DNA from: JAEUHQ01 sp964538915 | GTDB lineage: Bacteria; Planctomycetota; UBA1135; UBA2386 | Assembly (NCBI GenBank): GCA_964538915.1 | Contig: CAZIFB010000016.1 | Location: 25,012-89,011, forward strand | DNA length: 64,000 nt | Direction of reading: 5' to 3' | Shown here: piece after piece, positions 16,200-24,102 of the stretch | How positions within the stretch are numbered: the stretch's first letter is position 1 | How the letters are laid out: each line of letters opens with the position of its first letter | Program-made: the position numbers and the translations under genes | The notes under the pieces: model-generated | Database searches by the model: none | What the model saw: the letters and a program-made list of their open reading frames with translations, nothing else | What the model was told of the DNA's origin: nothing

Positions 16200-17135
16200 A
16201 TGAAGGTCGCCCTCACCGGCGCAACCGGTCTCGTCGGCCCGTTGCTCGTCGATCGCCTGCTCGGGCGCGGGCACACCGTTCGTGCACTGGTGCGTCAGCG
16301 AACCGACCGGGTGCTGCCGTCACGACCGGGTGTCGAGTGGGTCGAGGGGCGCCTCGACGAGGAGGAGCCGATCGAGCGGCTCGTCTCCGGTTGCGACGCG
16401 GTCGTGCACGCGGCGTTCGAGCATCCGGGGTCGATCCCGGTGGCCGGGCGCAGCCAGGGCGAGCACTACGTGCAGACGAACTTCGTCGGTTCGATGCGGC
16501 TGCTCGAGCGCGTCCCGGCGCTCGGGGCTCGGCAGATGGTCTACGTGTCCAGCTACGCGGTCTTCGGTCACGACCCGAACGCCGATCCGCTGCAGCACCG
16601 CACGCCGCGCGACGAGCGCTATCCGCTGTGGCCCGAGTCGTTCTACGGCGCGATGCGTGCGTCCGTCGAGAAGTTCTGCAACGCGGCGGCGCAGTCGTTC
16701 GGGCTCAACGTGAGCGTCTTCCGGCTCGGGCTCGTGCTCGGGCGGCGCACGACGTTCGACGAGACGCCGTGCGCGGAGTCGGTGATGGAAGCACTGCGGC
16801 ACGGAGAACTCCGCAGCCGCCACGGCTCGTACGTGATCGGAGCGGATGACGCCGCCGAGATCCTCGCGGATGCCGTCGGCGACGGGACGCTGCGCGGGCA
16901 GGTGTTCAACACGGTGGATCGCTGGCTCGACTTCCGTGAACTCGCGCCGATGCTCGCGGCGATCCTCGGCCGCCCGGTGGGGGTCGTGTGCGAGCCCGCT
17001 CCCGAACCGAGGGTCCCGATCGAGTGTGCGCGCATCCGCGAACGCCATCGTTCGTTCTGCACCGAAACGACGCTGCGGCTGCTGCTCGAAGGCCTCGTGC
17101 ACGACGGGCGGCAGCGGCTCGCTGCCGGAACGTGA
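16200..17135 (+). CDS. NAD-dependent epimerase/dehydratase family protein
   Basis: A 311-residue extended short-chain dehydrogenase with MKVALTGATGLVGPLLVDRL at the N-terminus (GATGLVG nucleotide motif). The active-site region reads YVSSYAVFGHDP with Ser, followed by SFYGAMRASVEKFCN, where Tyr is present but the Lys of YxxxK is replaced by Arg (YGAMR). This may alter or abolish the usual chemistry. The C-terminal part (FNTVDRWLDFRELAPML) is the substrate half of the fold. Substrate unknown. ATG 16200 is preferred over 16191 because a promoter box overlaps the earlier codon. It stands alone, convergent with the DUF1826 gene. Confidence 0.82.
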   Translation: MKVALTGATGLVGPLLVDRLLGRGHTVRALVRQRTDRVLPSRPGVEWVEGRLDEEEPIERLVSGCDAVVHAAFEHPGSIPVAGRSQGEHYVQTNFVGSMRLLERVPALGARQMVYVSSYAVFGHDPNADPLQHRTPRDERYPLWPESFYGAMRASVEKFCNAAAQSFGLNVSVFRLGLVLGRRTTFDETPCAESVMEALRHGELRSRHGSYVIGADDAAEILADAVGDGTLRGQVFNTVDRWLDFRELAPMLAAILGRPVGVVCEPAPEPRVPIECARIRERHRSFCTETTLRLLLEGLVHDGRQRLAAGT

Positions 17136-17144
17136 TCCTGCGCG

Positions 17145-17831
17145 TCAGCTGAGCAGCAGCAGGCGGGGCGCATCGGCGTACGTCGTCGCCGGCGCGCGAT
17201 GGATGCACGCGGCGACGGGGCAGCCGTCCCACTGCACCGCGAGACGCCACAGGCTGCCCGTGCCGAACGAATACGTGGCTCGCGCATCGTCGGGCGTCCA
17301 GTGCAGGTCGTGATGGCCCTCGGCGAGCCACGCGGCGAAGGCCGCGTCGTCACGGCCGCCGAAGCGCGCGAGCAGGGCCCGGCGGCGGATCGGATCGTCG
17401 ATGCGGCGGCTGGCGTGCCGCGGATCGAGGCCCTCGGTCGGGGCGCCCGCGTACGTGCACAGGAACGTCTCGGTCGGCGTCGTGGCGCTGTCGACGTGGA
17501 ACGAGTGCACGTCGGTCGGGAAGTCCGTGTCGTCGTCGCGCGGGTATGCACGCACGAGTTCGATCGACGGTGCGTGCCCCGCGTTGCGCAGCAGCCGCAG
17601 GTCGTGTTGCAGCGTCGCGATCGCCGGGTCGTTCGCGTCATCGAGTTCGTCGGCCTCGACGGCGCGCACCGCGTCGGACCCCGCGAGGCGCGCGGCGAGG
17701 GCGGCGAAGTCGCCGCGCAGCGGCCTGGCCCAGCACACCGCGTTCACTTCGCCCGCGAACGGCGTCGCGAGGAGCGCGTCGAACGAGTCGACGACGCGCA
17801 CGTTCGGCGGGAACGCGAGCGGTCGCGGCAT
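17145..17831 (-). CDS. DUF1826 domain protein
   Basis: A 228-residue protein that matches DUF1826 by eye: the N-terminal part has EVNAVCWARPL, and the diagnostic segment reads DVHSFHVDSATTPTETFLCTY (two His with an Asp before an LCTY strand), followed by APTEGLDP. The function of the family is not established. The conserved His/Asp positions could bind a metal. The C-terminus has CPVAACIHRAPAT. It starts 14 bases after the stop of a radical-SAM gene on the same strand, so the two are probably cotranscribed; it overlaps none of its neighbours. The start was taken at the ATG that leaves the upstream gene intact. Confidence 0.78.
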   Translation of the reverse strand: MPRPLAFPPNVRVVDSFDALLATPFAGEVNAVCWARPLRGDFAALAARLAGSDAVRAVEADELDDANDPAIATLQHDLRLLRNAGHAPSIELVRAYPRDDDTDFPTDVHSFHVDSATTPTETFLCTYAGAPTEGLDPRHASRRIDDPIRRRALLARFGGRDDAAFAAWLAEGHHDLHWTPDDARATYSFGTGSLWRLAVQWDGCPVAACIHRAPATTYADAPRLLLLS

Positions 17832-17845
17832 GCTCGGCAGCGGCG

Positions 17846-19027
17846 CTACGTCGCCGAGCGCTGCGTGCGGCGGACCTTCGCGCGGTGGCTGAACGACGCT
17901 TTCACGTCGGGGCGGCCCATGTTCGCGACGGAGCAGTTCGCACAGACGTCGCGCAGTTCCATGTTGTAGAGCTGACGCCGCAGTTCGGTGAACTTCGGGC
18001 CCGTCCAGATCTCGCGGAACGTCTGCGTCTTGAAGTCGCCGAACGTCGAGAACTCGAACCAGCAGCCGCAGGGGAACACCGTGCCGTCCGGGTTCACGTG
18101 GACGTAGCGCCACGGGAAGTAGCAGGGGCGGTTGTGGTAGCGCTTCGGCTTCACGGCGAGCAGGAACTCGCGGTTCTTGTGGTTCAGGTAGTCCGCGACC
18201 TCCTGGCTGTCCGACAGGTCGTCGAGGTTCGCCGACGGCGCGATCAGGGCGAAACCGCCGCCTTCGTCGCTGCGCTGCTGGTCGGTGACCTTGCCCTGGT
18301 CCGCGAAGGTCTCCGCGATCGGGATCGGCATCGTGACGCCCATCTTCAGCTCGTCGGCGATGCGGCGCGCCTCGGCCATCGTGGTGTTGCACAGCTTCGC
18401 GTCGTTCATCAGCGACTCGTCCTCGATGCCGAGCCCGCCGATCACGGCCATGTGCACGAAGTTCATGTACTTCACGCCGCGTGCGTGCCAGAAGCGGATC
18501 ATCTCCGGCACTTCACGGATGTTGCTGCGCATCAGCACACACGTGACGCTGATGTCGGGCTTCGCCGAACCGCGCGCCTTCTTGCGTTCGTTGATGATGT
18601 CGAAACGACGCAGGAACGGCTCCCACTTGGCGGGGCGGCGGATCTTCTCGAACGTCTCCTTCGTGATCCCGTCGCAGCTCACGGTGATGAGCGGCATGCC
18701 GGAGTCGATCACGGTGTCCATGATCGCGTCGGTCATCGCGAGCGCGTTCGTGCTGAAGTGGAAGTTGGGCACGCCGTACTTCTTGCACAGCTCGAGCGCA
18801 CGCGGGAGGTCGGGCGCGAGCAGTGGTTCGGCGCTCGACGAGAGCACGACGTCGTGGGCGCGCGGGAACAGTTCCGCGGCGACCTTGTCGAGCAGCTCGC
18901 CGCCCATCGTCACCGGGTTCTCACGGAACTCGGGGTGGGCGAAGTGGCACATCACGCACCGGATCTGGCAGCGCGTCACCATGTCGAGCTTGACGCGCAG
19001 GAACCGGCGGTCGTGTTGGAAGGGCAT
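17846..19027 (-). CDS. radical SAM protein with SPASM-type C-terminus
   Basis: A 393-residue radical SAM enzyme. The cluster motif CQIRCVMC gives Cys20, Cys24 and Cys27 (Cx3Cx2C) for the SAM-cleaving 4Fe-4S cluster. The C-terminal region from about 310 (CYFPWRYVHVNPDGTVFPCG, then RDVCANCSVAN) has the cysteine pattern of a SPASM/twitch domain holding auxiliary clusters. Such enzymes modify peptides or small molecules; no precursor peptide is apparent here, and the partner gene is DUF1826. A TAGACT box (19034-19039, minus) ends six bases before the ATG, again suggesting a leaderless mRNA, though no -35 box is visible. A second, distinct radical SAM/SPASM gene lies at 61405. Confidence 0.87.
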   Translation of the reverse strand: MPFQHDRRFLRVKLDMVTRCQIRCVMCHFAHPEFRENPVTMGGELLDKVAAELFPRAHDVVLSSSAEPLLAPDLPRALELCKKYGVPNFHFSTNALAMTDAIMDTVIDSGMPLITVSCDGITKETFEKIRRPAKWEPFLRRFDIINERKKARGSAKPDISVTCVLMRSNIREVPEMIRFWHARGVKYMNFVHMAVIGGLGIEDESLMNDAKLCNTTMAEARRIADELKMGVTMPIPIAETFADQGKVTDQQRSDEGGGFALIAPSANLDDLSDSQEVADYLNHKNREFLLAVKPKRYHNRPCYFPWRYVHVNPDGTVFPCGCWFEFSTFGDFKTQTFREIWTGPKFTELRRQLYNMELRDVCANCSVANMGRPDVKASFSHRAKVRRTQRSAT

Positions 19028-19131
19028 CGTTCCAGTCTAGCGCGGCCATGGCCCTGCGCCCCCGCGTTCGTCGGTGCGCGGCACCTCCGGTGGCCCGGAA
19101 AGCTCGATGCCAATTGGCCCGGCAACTTGGC

Positions 19132-19161
19132 TTGGCAATGGCGACGGGTGGCGGCGAGCAT
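19132..19161 (+). promoter_or_regulatory. promoter of maf, leaderless form
   Basis: TTGGCA (19132-19137), an 18-base spacer and GAGCAT (19156-19161) end six bases before the GTG at 19168. The local sequence GCGAGCATGCT is also found at the same place before the 16200 epimerase gene. Confidence 0.5.
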
Positions 19162-19167
19162 GCTCGC

Positions 19168-19764
19168 GTGGACCCGGTCCTGTACCTCGCTTCGACGTCG
19201 CCGCGCCGTCACGCGCTCCTCGCCGCCGCGGGGATCGTGTTCGAGCCGTGTGAACCGGGCGCCGAGTACGTCTCGGCGGGAACGGACGAACACACCACGG
19301 AGGCCGGCGATCCGTCAGCGCACGCGGTCGCGCGCGCGGTGCGCAAGGCGATCGGCGCGGCAGTTTCGGATCCCACGCGCCCGGTGCTCGCCGTCGACAC
19401 GGTGGTGGACCTGGACGGGATCGAACTCGGCAAGGCGCGTTCGCGCGAACACGCGAAGGAGATGCTGCTGGCACTCGCCGGCCGCACGCATCGTGTGCAC
19501 ACGGCTCACTGCCTGCACGCGCGGGCGAGCGGCTTCCGCGACGTCGTCGTCTCGCATGCCGTCGTTGCGTGCGGTACGCCGAGTACTGCGGACCTCGATC
19601 GCTACCTCGACAGCGGGGAGTGGCGCGGCAAGGCGGGCAGCTACGGCATCCAGGACACGTCCCAGCACTTCCTCGGCGTGGTGGAGGGCAGCCTCGGCAC
19701 CGTGATCGGGCTCGAGATCGAGGTCGTACTGGCTCAGCTCGCTCGCTGGCGGGGGACCCGTTGA
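19168..19764 (+). CDS. maf: Maf-like nucleotide pyrophosphatase
   Basis: A 198-residue Maf/Ham1-type NTP pyrophosphatase, which removes modified or non-canonical nucleotides and has been linked to septum arrest. The N-terminal LYLASTSPRRHALLAAAG is the family signature, VLAVDTVVDLDGIELGKARS carries the conserved Asp, and GKAGSYGIQDTSQHFLGVVEG closes the active site. The Asp of AVDTVV is present. The start is taken at GTG 19168, just after a promoter box; ATG 19138 is the alternative and would add ten residues. The stop overlaps the TTG start of the next gene by four bases. Confidence 0.88.
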   Translation: MDPVLYLASTSPRRHALLAAAGIVFEPCEPGAEYVSAGTDEHTTEAGDPSAHAVARAVRKAIGAAVSDPTRPVLAVDTVVDLDGIELGKARSREHAKEMLLALAGRTHRVHTAHCLHARASGFRDVVVSHAVVACGTPSTADLDRYLDSGEWRGKAGSYGIQDTSQHFLGVVEGSLGTVIGLEIEVVLAQLARWRGTR

Positions 19765-20258
19765 GATTCTGGCCGCGGCAGCTGCCGGCGCAGATCGCCC
19801 TCGCGATGGCGATCGCCGGGTCGTCGATCGCGGTGCTCACCGTTGTCGTGACCGAGCACGATGCGAACGCCCTCGCGGCGGCGCGCGACGCGGTCGCCGC
19901 CGCGCCGCGCGGGTTCGGCTTCGAACTCGCGCCCGTCGCCGGCACCGTGCTGCTCGTCGCGGATGCAGCCGCAGTGGCATCGCATCCCGGGCCGGTCGTC
20001 GAGGTGGCGGCCGACGGTTCGCTGATGCTGCGCCGCCCGATGCCGTCCGGCGCCGCGTCGCCGGGGACCGCGTCGGGCGCCGCCATCGTGCTGCCGGCTC
20101 GGTCCATCACGGCGATCGGACCGGAAGCGCGCGCGGCGCTGGTGGCCCTCGTGGGGCGCTTCGTCGACGTGCGGCCCGTGCCGCCCGGGCGCGTCCGGAC
20201 CGAAGGGCTCGACGCGGAAGGGGTTGCGGTGGCGACCCTGCTGCAGTGGGTGCCGTGA
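19761..20258 (+). CDS. hypothetical membrane-anchored protein
   Basis: A 165-residue protein without a recognisable family. The N-terminal RFWPRQLPAQIALAMAIAG and following hydrophobic residues form one membrane segment (about 10-28). The outer part is rich in Ala, Val and Gly with repeated strand-like stretches (GTVLLVADAAAVASHPGPVV, then GAAIVLPARSIT). The layout resembles a small sensor-like domain, but no motif supports that. It begins at a TTG overlapping the maf stop (TTGA), so it is very likely cotranslated with maf. The proposed start is the only one that keeps the membrane segment close to the N-terminus. Confidence 0.65.
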   Translation: MRFWPRQLPAQIALAMAIAGSSIAVLTVVVTEHDANALAAARDAVAAAPRGFGFELAPVAGTVLLVADAAAVASHPGPVVEVAADGSLMLRRPMPSGAASPGTASGAAIVLPARSITAIGPEARAALVALVGRFVDVRPVPPGRVRTEGLDAEGVAVATLLQWVP

Positions 20259-20274
20259 CCGTTCCAGTCGGGTG

Positions 20275-20302
20275 TTGACCGGCGGCGGCGGATTCCTACA
20301 GT
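20275..20302 (+). promoter_or_regulatory. promoter of rpmE
   Basis: TTGACC (20275-20280), a 16-base spacer and TACAGT (20297-20302) make a good sigma-70-type promoter. The rpmE ATG is 39 bases further on, so this transcript has a real leader, unlike several neighbours. Confidence 0.65.
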
Positions 20303-20341
20303 GCTCGGCCCTCGCGCGGCGACGCCAGCCGGGCCACTGCC

Positions 20342-20560
20342 ATGAAAGCCGACATCCATCCCAAGTACGTCGAGTGCCAGGTCTCCTGCGCCTGCGGCAA
20401 CAAGTTCCTGACGCGCTCGGTCAAGAGCGAGATCCGCACCGACATCTGTGCCGCGTGCCACCCGTACTACACGGGTGCGCAGAAGTTCGTCGACTCGGCG
20501 GGCCGCGTCGACAAGTTCCTGAAGCGCTACGGCAAGTCCAAGGAAGGGGCGAAGGCCTAG
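20342..20560 (+). CDS. rpmE: 50S ribosomal protein bL31
   Basis: Ribosomal protein bL31, 72 residues, bridging the large subunit to the small-subunit head. It has the zinc-binding cysteines of the C+ type: CAC at 16-18 and CAAC at 36-39, so it is the zinc-dependent form rather than the zinc-free paralogue. HPKYVECQVSC at the start and HPYYTGAQKFVDSAGRVDKF are fully typical. It heads a run with prfA 18 bases downstream, a common pairing in bacteria. A clear promoter lies upstream. Confidence 0.97.
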   Translation: MKADIHPKYVECQVSCACGNKFLTRSVKSEIRTDICAACHPYYTGAQKFVDSAGRVDKFLKRYGKSKEGAKA

Positions 20561-20578
20561 CCGACGCGGAGGCGGCGC

Positions 20579-21658
20579 ATGACCCGCCTGCGTCCGCGGA
20601 TCCAGCAGAAGCTGGACGGGATGGTCGCGCGCGTCGAGGAACTCCTCGCGTCGTCGGCCGATCCCAAGCTGCTCGAGCGCCCCGAGCGTCTCGCGCCGTT
20701 GCAGCGCGAACTCGGCATGCTGTCGCCGACCGTCGAGCGCTACCGCGCCTTCGTGCAGCTCGAGGAGCAGATCGAGGAGCACCGGGGCCTCGCCGCCGGC
20801 AGTGACCGCGACCTCGCGGAACTCGCGGCCGCCGAGCTGCCCGAACTCGAACGACGCGCCGTCGGCGAGGCCGATGCGCTGCTCGACGACCTGCTGGCCG
20901 ACCAGGGCGACGACCGCCGCGACTGCATCGTCGAGATCCGCGCCGGCACGGGCGGCGAAGAGGCCGCGTTGTTCGCGAAGGACCTCTGCACGCTGTACCA
21001 GCGCTACGCCGCGCGCGTCGGGTGGGCGTTCGAGCCGATGCACAGCACGCCCGCCGAGCAGGGCGGCTTCAAGGAAATCGTCTTCGCGCTGCGTGGGAAG
21101 AGCGTCTTCCACGCGATGCAGTTCGAGTCGGGTGGCCACCGCGTGCAGCGCGTGCCGGAGACCGAGGCGAAGGGGCGCGTGCACACGTCGGCAGCGACGG
21201 TCGCCGTCCTGCCCGAGGTCGAGGAGGTCGAGGTCCACATCGACGACAAGGACCTGAAGGTCGACACGTTCCGCTCGAGCGGCGCCGGCGGCCAGCACGT
21301 CAACAAGACCGAGTCGGCCGTTCGCATCACCCACGTCCCGACCGGCACCGTGGTGGCCTGCCAGGAGGAGCGCAGCCAGCTGAAGAACCGCCAGCGGGCG
21401 ATGGCGCTGCTGCGTGCTCGCATCCACGACGCGCAGAAGCGCGCCGCCGATGCCGCGCGGGCGGCGGAGCGCAAGGAGCAGGTCGGCACCGGCGACCGCA
21501 GCGACCGCATCCGCACCTACAACTTCCCGCAGGACCGCCTCACCGACCACCGGTTGAACCGCAACTTCTCGCTCGCCCAGGTCATGGAGGGCAAGCTCGA
21601 CCCGGTGGTGGAAGCCCTGCAGCAGCAGCAGCGCGAGGAGCGCATCGAACGACTGTGA
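20579..21658 (+). CDS. prfA: peptide chain release factor 1
   Basis: Class I release factor RF1, 359 residues, which ends translation at UAA and UAG. The stop-codon recognition tripeptide is of the PxT kind (PET at 193-195, within QRVPETEAKGRVHT), as expected for RF1 rather than RF2. The catalytic GGQ is at 237-239 within GAGGQHVNKTESAVRI. Its glutamine is the substrate of the PrmC methyltransferase encoded two genes downstream. A GGAGG Shine-Dalgarno precedes the ATG. Length and domains are normal. Confidence 0.97.
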   Translation: MTRLRPRIQQKLDGMVARVEELLASSADPKLLERPERLAPLQRELGMLSPTVERYRAFVQLEEQIEEHRGLAAGSDRDLAELAAAELPELERRAVGEADALLDDLLADQGDDRRDCIVEIRAGTGGEEAALFAKDLCTLYQRYAARVGWAFEPMHSTPAEQGGFKEIVFALRGKSVFHAMQFESGGHRVQRVPETEAKGRVHTSAATVAVLPEVEEVEVHIDDKDLKVDTFRSSGAGGQHVNKTESAVRITHVPTGTVVACQEERSQLKNRQRAMALLRARIHDAQKRAADAARAAERKEQVGTGDRSDRIRTYNFPQDRLTDHRLNRNFSLAQVMEGKLDPVVEALQQQQREERIERL

Positions 21659-22004
21659 ACGGCATCGCGCGCGAAGCCTGCAGCCCTTTCGGGCGTGCGC
21701 CGTCCTCCTCACGTCGGACGGCAGGGAGGGCTTCGCCGCGATGGTGATTCCAGGACCCGAGGCGCGGACGGCCGATGCGGCGACAGCGCGGCGGGACACG
21801 GCGGGGCCACGCGATGCGCCTTCGGCACGGGAACACACTGAACTCGACGCCCCGTTCCTTCGTGCTACGCGTCGGCGCGGGGCAGGCGACGGACCGACCG
21901 GTTCCTGCGTGACTGGCGGACGTCGTCACGCCACGATCCCCCCCGCCCTTCGGACGACCCCTCGACGAAACCACCCACTCTCCCACACGACTGGAGCACG
22001 ACCG
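21659..22004. other. 346-base gene-free stretch after prfA
   Basis: No credible gene is seen on either strand. The first third contains the folded element at 21671-21736. A second possible stem is CGACGC (21845-21850) with GCGTCG (21869-21874). The end carries GGAG upstream of the ATG at 22005. An ORF is open through the stretch in frame with the 22005 gene, but its residues look like random translation of GC-rich DNA. Confidence 0.5.
21671..21736 (+). other. candidate structured RNA element, copy 1
   Basis: An 8-bp outer stem (GCGAAGCC 21671-21678 with GGCTTCGC 21729-21736) encloses a 4-bp hairpin (GCCC-TTTC-GGGC, 21683-21694) and a 7-bp hairpin (GCCGTCC 21699-21705, loop TCCTCACGTC, GGACGGC 21716-21722). 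This is a three-way junction starting 13 bases after the prfA stop. Its main hairpin loop nearly repeats in the element at 53996-54047. It could act in the prfA 3' end, in the leader of the next gene, or as DNA. Confidence 0.5.
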
Positions 22005-22709
22005 ATGACCGATTCGGGTAACCCCGGCGCACTCGCTTCCCTCGAACCCCTCGAACCGCTGGACGCCGGTGGCATGCCGGCCGCCGCGCCGATGGACGAA
22101 GGCGCTGCCGCGATGCGCTCCGTGCTGCCGGCGCCGGCCTTCAATCCGGCATGCCGCGACAAGGCGTTCTACAAGTTCCTGTTCGCCGGCGTGATGATGT
22201 TCGTCGGCTGCCTGATGCCGTTCGGTGCGAACGTCGCGCTGTCCGGGTACCAGACGATGAGCGGCGCGGTCTACACGCTGATCGCGGTCGGCATGATCTG
22301 GACGTGGTGGGCTGCGATCGCCAACAACCGCTCGACGGCTGCGAGCCTGAAGTGGCTGTTCCTGTGTTTCGTTCCGCTCTTCGCGGTCCTGATGAACATG
22401 ATCGCGTTCTCGCCGGCCGACGCGCTGCAGTTCGCTTCGGCTCGCGGCTGGCTGCCGGCCGACGCGCCGGTGTCGGGCGGCTGGAAGGAGCTGTTCGGCG
22501 ACATCGGTTCGGCGCTCGGCAAGAACGCGGAGGCCGCGCTGCGCGTCGAGCACTTCTTCCGTCTCTTCGGCCCGGGCCAGGTCTTCGTGTTCCTCGGCGC
22601 CCTCTTCGCGGAAGCGGGGTTCTTCGGCGGTGTGCTCGGCGGCGCGAAGAAGAACAAGCAGGAGAAGCAGCAGAAGCAGATGGCGGCCGCCGAACGCAAG
22701 CGCAAGTGA
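22005..22709 (+). CDS. hypothetical membrane protein, four predicted helices
   Basis: A 234-residue inner-membrane protein of unknown function between prfA and prmC. After a 50-residue acidic, Pro-rich N-terminus come hydrophobic segments at about 58-75 (LFAGVMMFVGCLMPFG), 84-105 (VYTLIAVGMIWTWWAAI), 113-135 (KWLFLCFVPLFAVLMNMIAF) and 187-208 (VFVFLGALFAEAGFFGGVLGG). The C-terminus is strongly basic and Gln-rich (KKNKQEKQQKQ), so it should face the cytoplasm. The ATG at 22005 follows GGAG at a workable distance. The prmC GTG starts four bases after its stop, so it is probably part of the same transcript as prmC. Confidence 0.78.
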   Translation: MTDSGNPGALASLEPLEPLDAGGMPAAAPMDEGAAAMRSVLPAPAFNPACRDKAFYKFLFAGVMMFVGCLMPFGANVALSGYQTMSGAVYTLIAVGMIWTWWAAIANNRSTAASLKWLFLCFVPLFAVLMNMIAFSPADALQFASARGWLPADAPVSGGWKELFGDIGSALGKNAEAALRVEHFFRLFGPGQVFVFLGALFAEAGFFGGVLGGAKKNKQEKQQKQMAAAERKRK

Positions 22710-22713
22710 TCCG

Positions 22714-23613
22714 GTGGCGCCGCCCGGAGGCACTCAGGGTGGCGAAGCCGGCGAGCCGGTACACACCGTGCTCTCCGTGCTGCGCGGCGCCGAAGTCTGG
22801 TTCGAGCGCCGTGGTGTCGACGCGCCGCGGCGTTCCGCGGAACTGCTGCTCGGCAAGGTGCTCGGCCTCGATCGTCTGCACCTCTACCTCGCGCACGACC
22901 GCCCCCTCGACGAGAAGGAGCGCGCTTCGATGCGCGACATGGTCGCGCGCCGGGGGCGCGGCGAGCCGGTCGCCTACCTGATCGGCAGCTGGGCGTTCCG
23001 CAGCCTCGAACTGGCGGTCGCGCCGTCCGTGCTGATCCCGCGGCCCGAGACCGAGGAACTCGTCGACCACGCACTCGCGCGCCTCTCCGCCGGCGGACGC
23101 GTGGTCGATCTCGGGACCGGCAGCGGTGCGATCGCGATCGCGATCGCGGTGGAGCGCCCCGATGCGCAGGTCCTGGCGGTCGACCAGAGCCGCAACGCGC
23201 TCGCGATCGCGGAAGCGAACGCGGCGCGCCATGGAGTCGCCGAGCGGGTGACGTTCCTGCATGGTTCGTGGTGGGATCCCGTGCCCGCCGGCGCGGACTT
23301 CGACCTCGTCGTCAGCAATCCTCCGTACATCGATCCATCGTCGCCAACCGGCCTCGCCGCCGACGTCGCCGCGCACGAACCGCCGCTCGCGCTCTACTCG
23401 GCTCCCGGCGATCCGGTCTCCTGCTATCGCGCGATCCTCGCGGCGATCGGCGATCGTCTGCGCCCCGGCGGTTCGGTCGTCGTGGAGACAGGGCTCGGTG
23501 CGAGCGACGCAACTCTCGAGCTCTTCCGAACGCAGCCTTGCCTCGTCGATGCGACCCTCGTCGCCGACGCCGGCGGCGCACCGCGGTTCGTGCTCGCGCG
23601 GCGCCGTTCCTGA
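22714..23613 (+). CDS. prmC: release factor glutamine methyltransferase
   Basis: PrmC/HemK, which N5-methylates the GGQ glutamine of release factors RF1 and RF2; 299 residues. The N-terminal helical domain recognises the factor (APRRSAELLLGKVLG), PRPETEELVDHAL is the conserved linker, VVDLGTGSGAIAIAIA binds SAM, and the catalytic NPPY is in VVSNPPYIDPS. The chosen GTG begins four bases after the preceding stop; alternatives further in (for instance GTG 22768) would still keep the whole domain. Its substrate RF1 is encoded close by, which is the usual arrangement. Confidence 0.94.
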   Translation: MAPPGGTQGGEAGEPVHTVLSVLRGAEVWFERRGVDAPRRSAELLLGKVLGLDRLHLYLAHDRPLDEKERASMRDMVARRGRGEPVAYLIGSWAFRSLELAVAPSVLIPRPETEELVDHALARLSAGGRVVDLGTGSGAIAIAIAVERPDAQVLAVDQSRNALAIAEANAARHGVAERVTFLHGSWWDPVPAGADFDLVVSNPPYIDPSSPTGLAADVAAHEPPLALYSAPGDPVSCYRAILAAIGDRLRPGGSVVVETGLGASDATLELFRTQPCLVDATLVADAGGAPRFVLARRRS

Positions 23614-23633
23614 GCCGCGCGGCCCTCAGCCGC

Positions 23634-24005
23634 TCAGACTTTCTTGCCCTTCGAGACGTAGTTGCGCAGCGCGGCGCGCGTCACGGGCTTCATGTCCGTG
23701 AAGTAGATCGCGATGTCCCACTTCGGCGCGCCGCGAACGACGTTCTTCAGCGGCTCGCATCGCACGACGGCGCCCGTGACGTGATGCACTTCCGTCGCGC
23801 CGGGCAACGAGAAGTCGAGGCCCACCTGGGTCATCTCCGGCAGCTCGTCGTGGCTCGAGCAGGCGAGGCCGATCTCGGAGATGTCGCGCAGCACGGCCGG
23901 TGCGTCGGCGGGGCGCGGCGACAGGCGGACCGGGAACGAACCGAGCACGCGGGCGGCGCGGCGGCGGTCGGACTGGGGCGTGGGCGAAGTCACGCGGCGA
24001 ACCAT
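23634..24005 (-). CDS. PilZ domain protein, predicted c-di-GMP receptor
   Basis: A 123-residue single-domain PilZ protein. The two c-di-GMP-binding motifs are present: the arginine patch SDRRRAARV at about 12-20 and DISEIGLACS at about 41-50, matching (D/N)xSxxG. The remaining strands (GLDFSLPGATEVHHVTGAVV, then WDIAIYFTDM) form the barrel. It probably acts as a small adaptor that reports cyclic di-GMP levels to a partner, for example in attachment or polysaccharide secretion. It is alone on the minus strand, convergent with prmC and divergent from ssb, with 97 bases to the ssb start. Confidence 0.86.
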   Translation of the reverse strand: MVRRVTSPTPQSDRRRAARVLGSFPVRLSPRPADAPAVLRDISEIGLACSSHDELPEMTQVGLDFSLPGATEVHHVTGAVVRCEPLKNVVRGAPKWDIAIYFTDMKPVTRAALRNYVSKGKKV

Positions 24006-24102
24006 ATCGAGGGCTCGAAAGGGGCGCTAGGATCCCGCGTTCGGGCCGCGCCGGCTCGAGTCGACCGGCGGATCCGACTGAACCAACGACGAAGAAACAC
24101 CC

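Noticed and set aside
21741..22004. Upstream extension of the membrane protein gene at 22005
   Set aside because: The 88 extra residues look random, and GGAG precedes the ATG at 22005.
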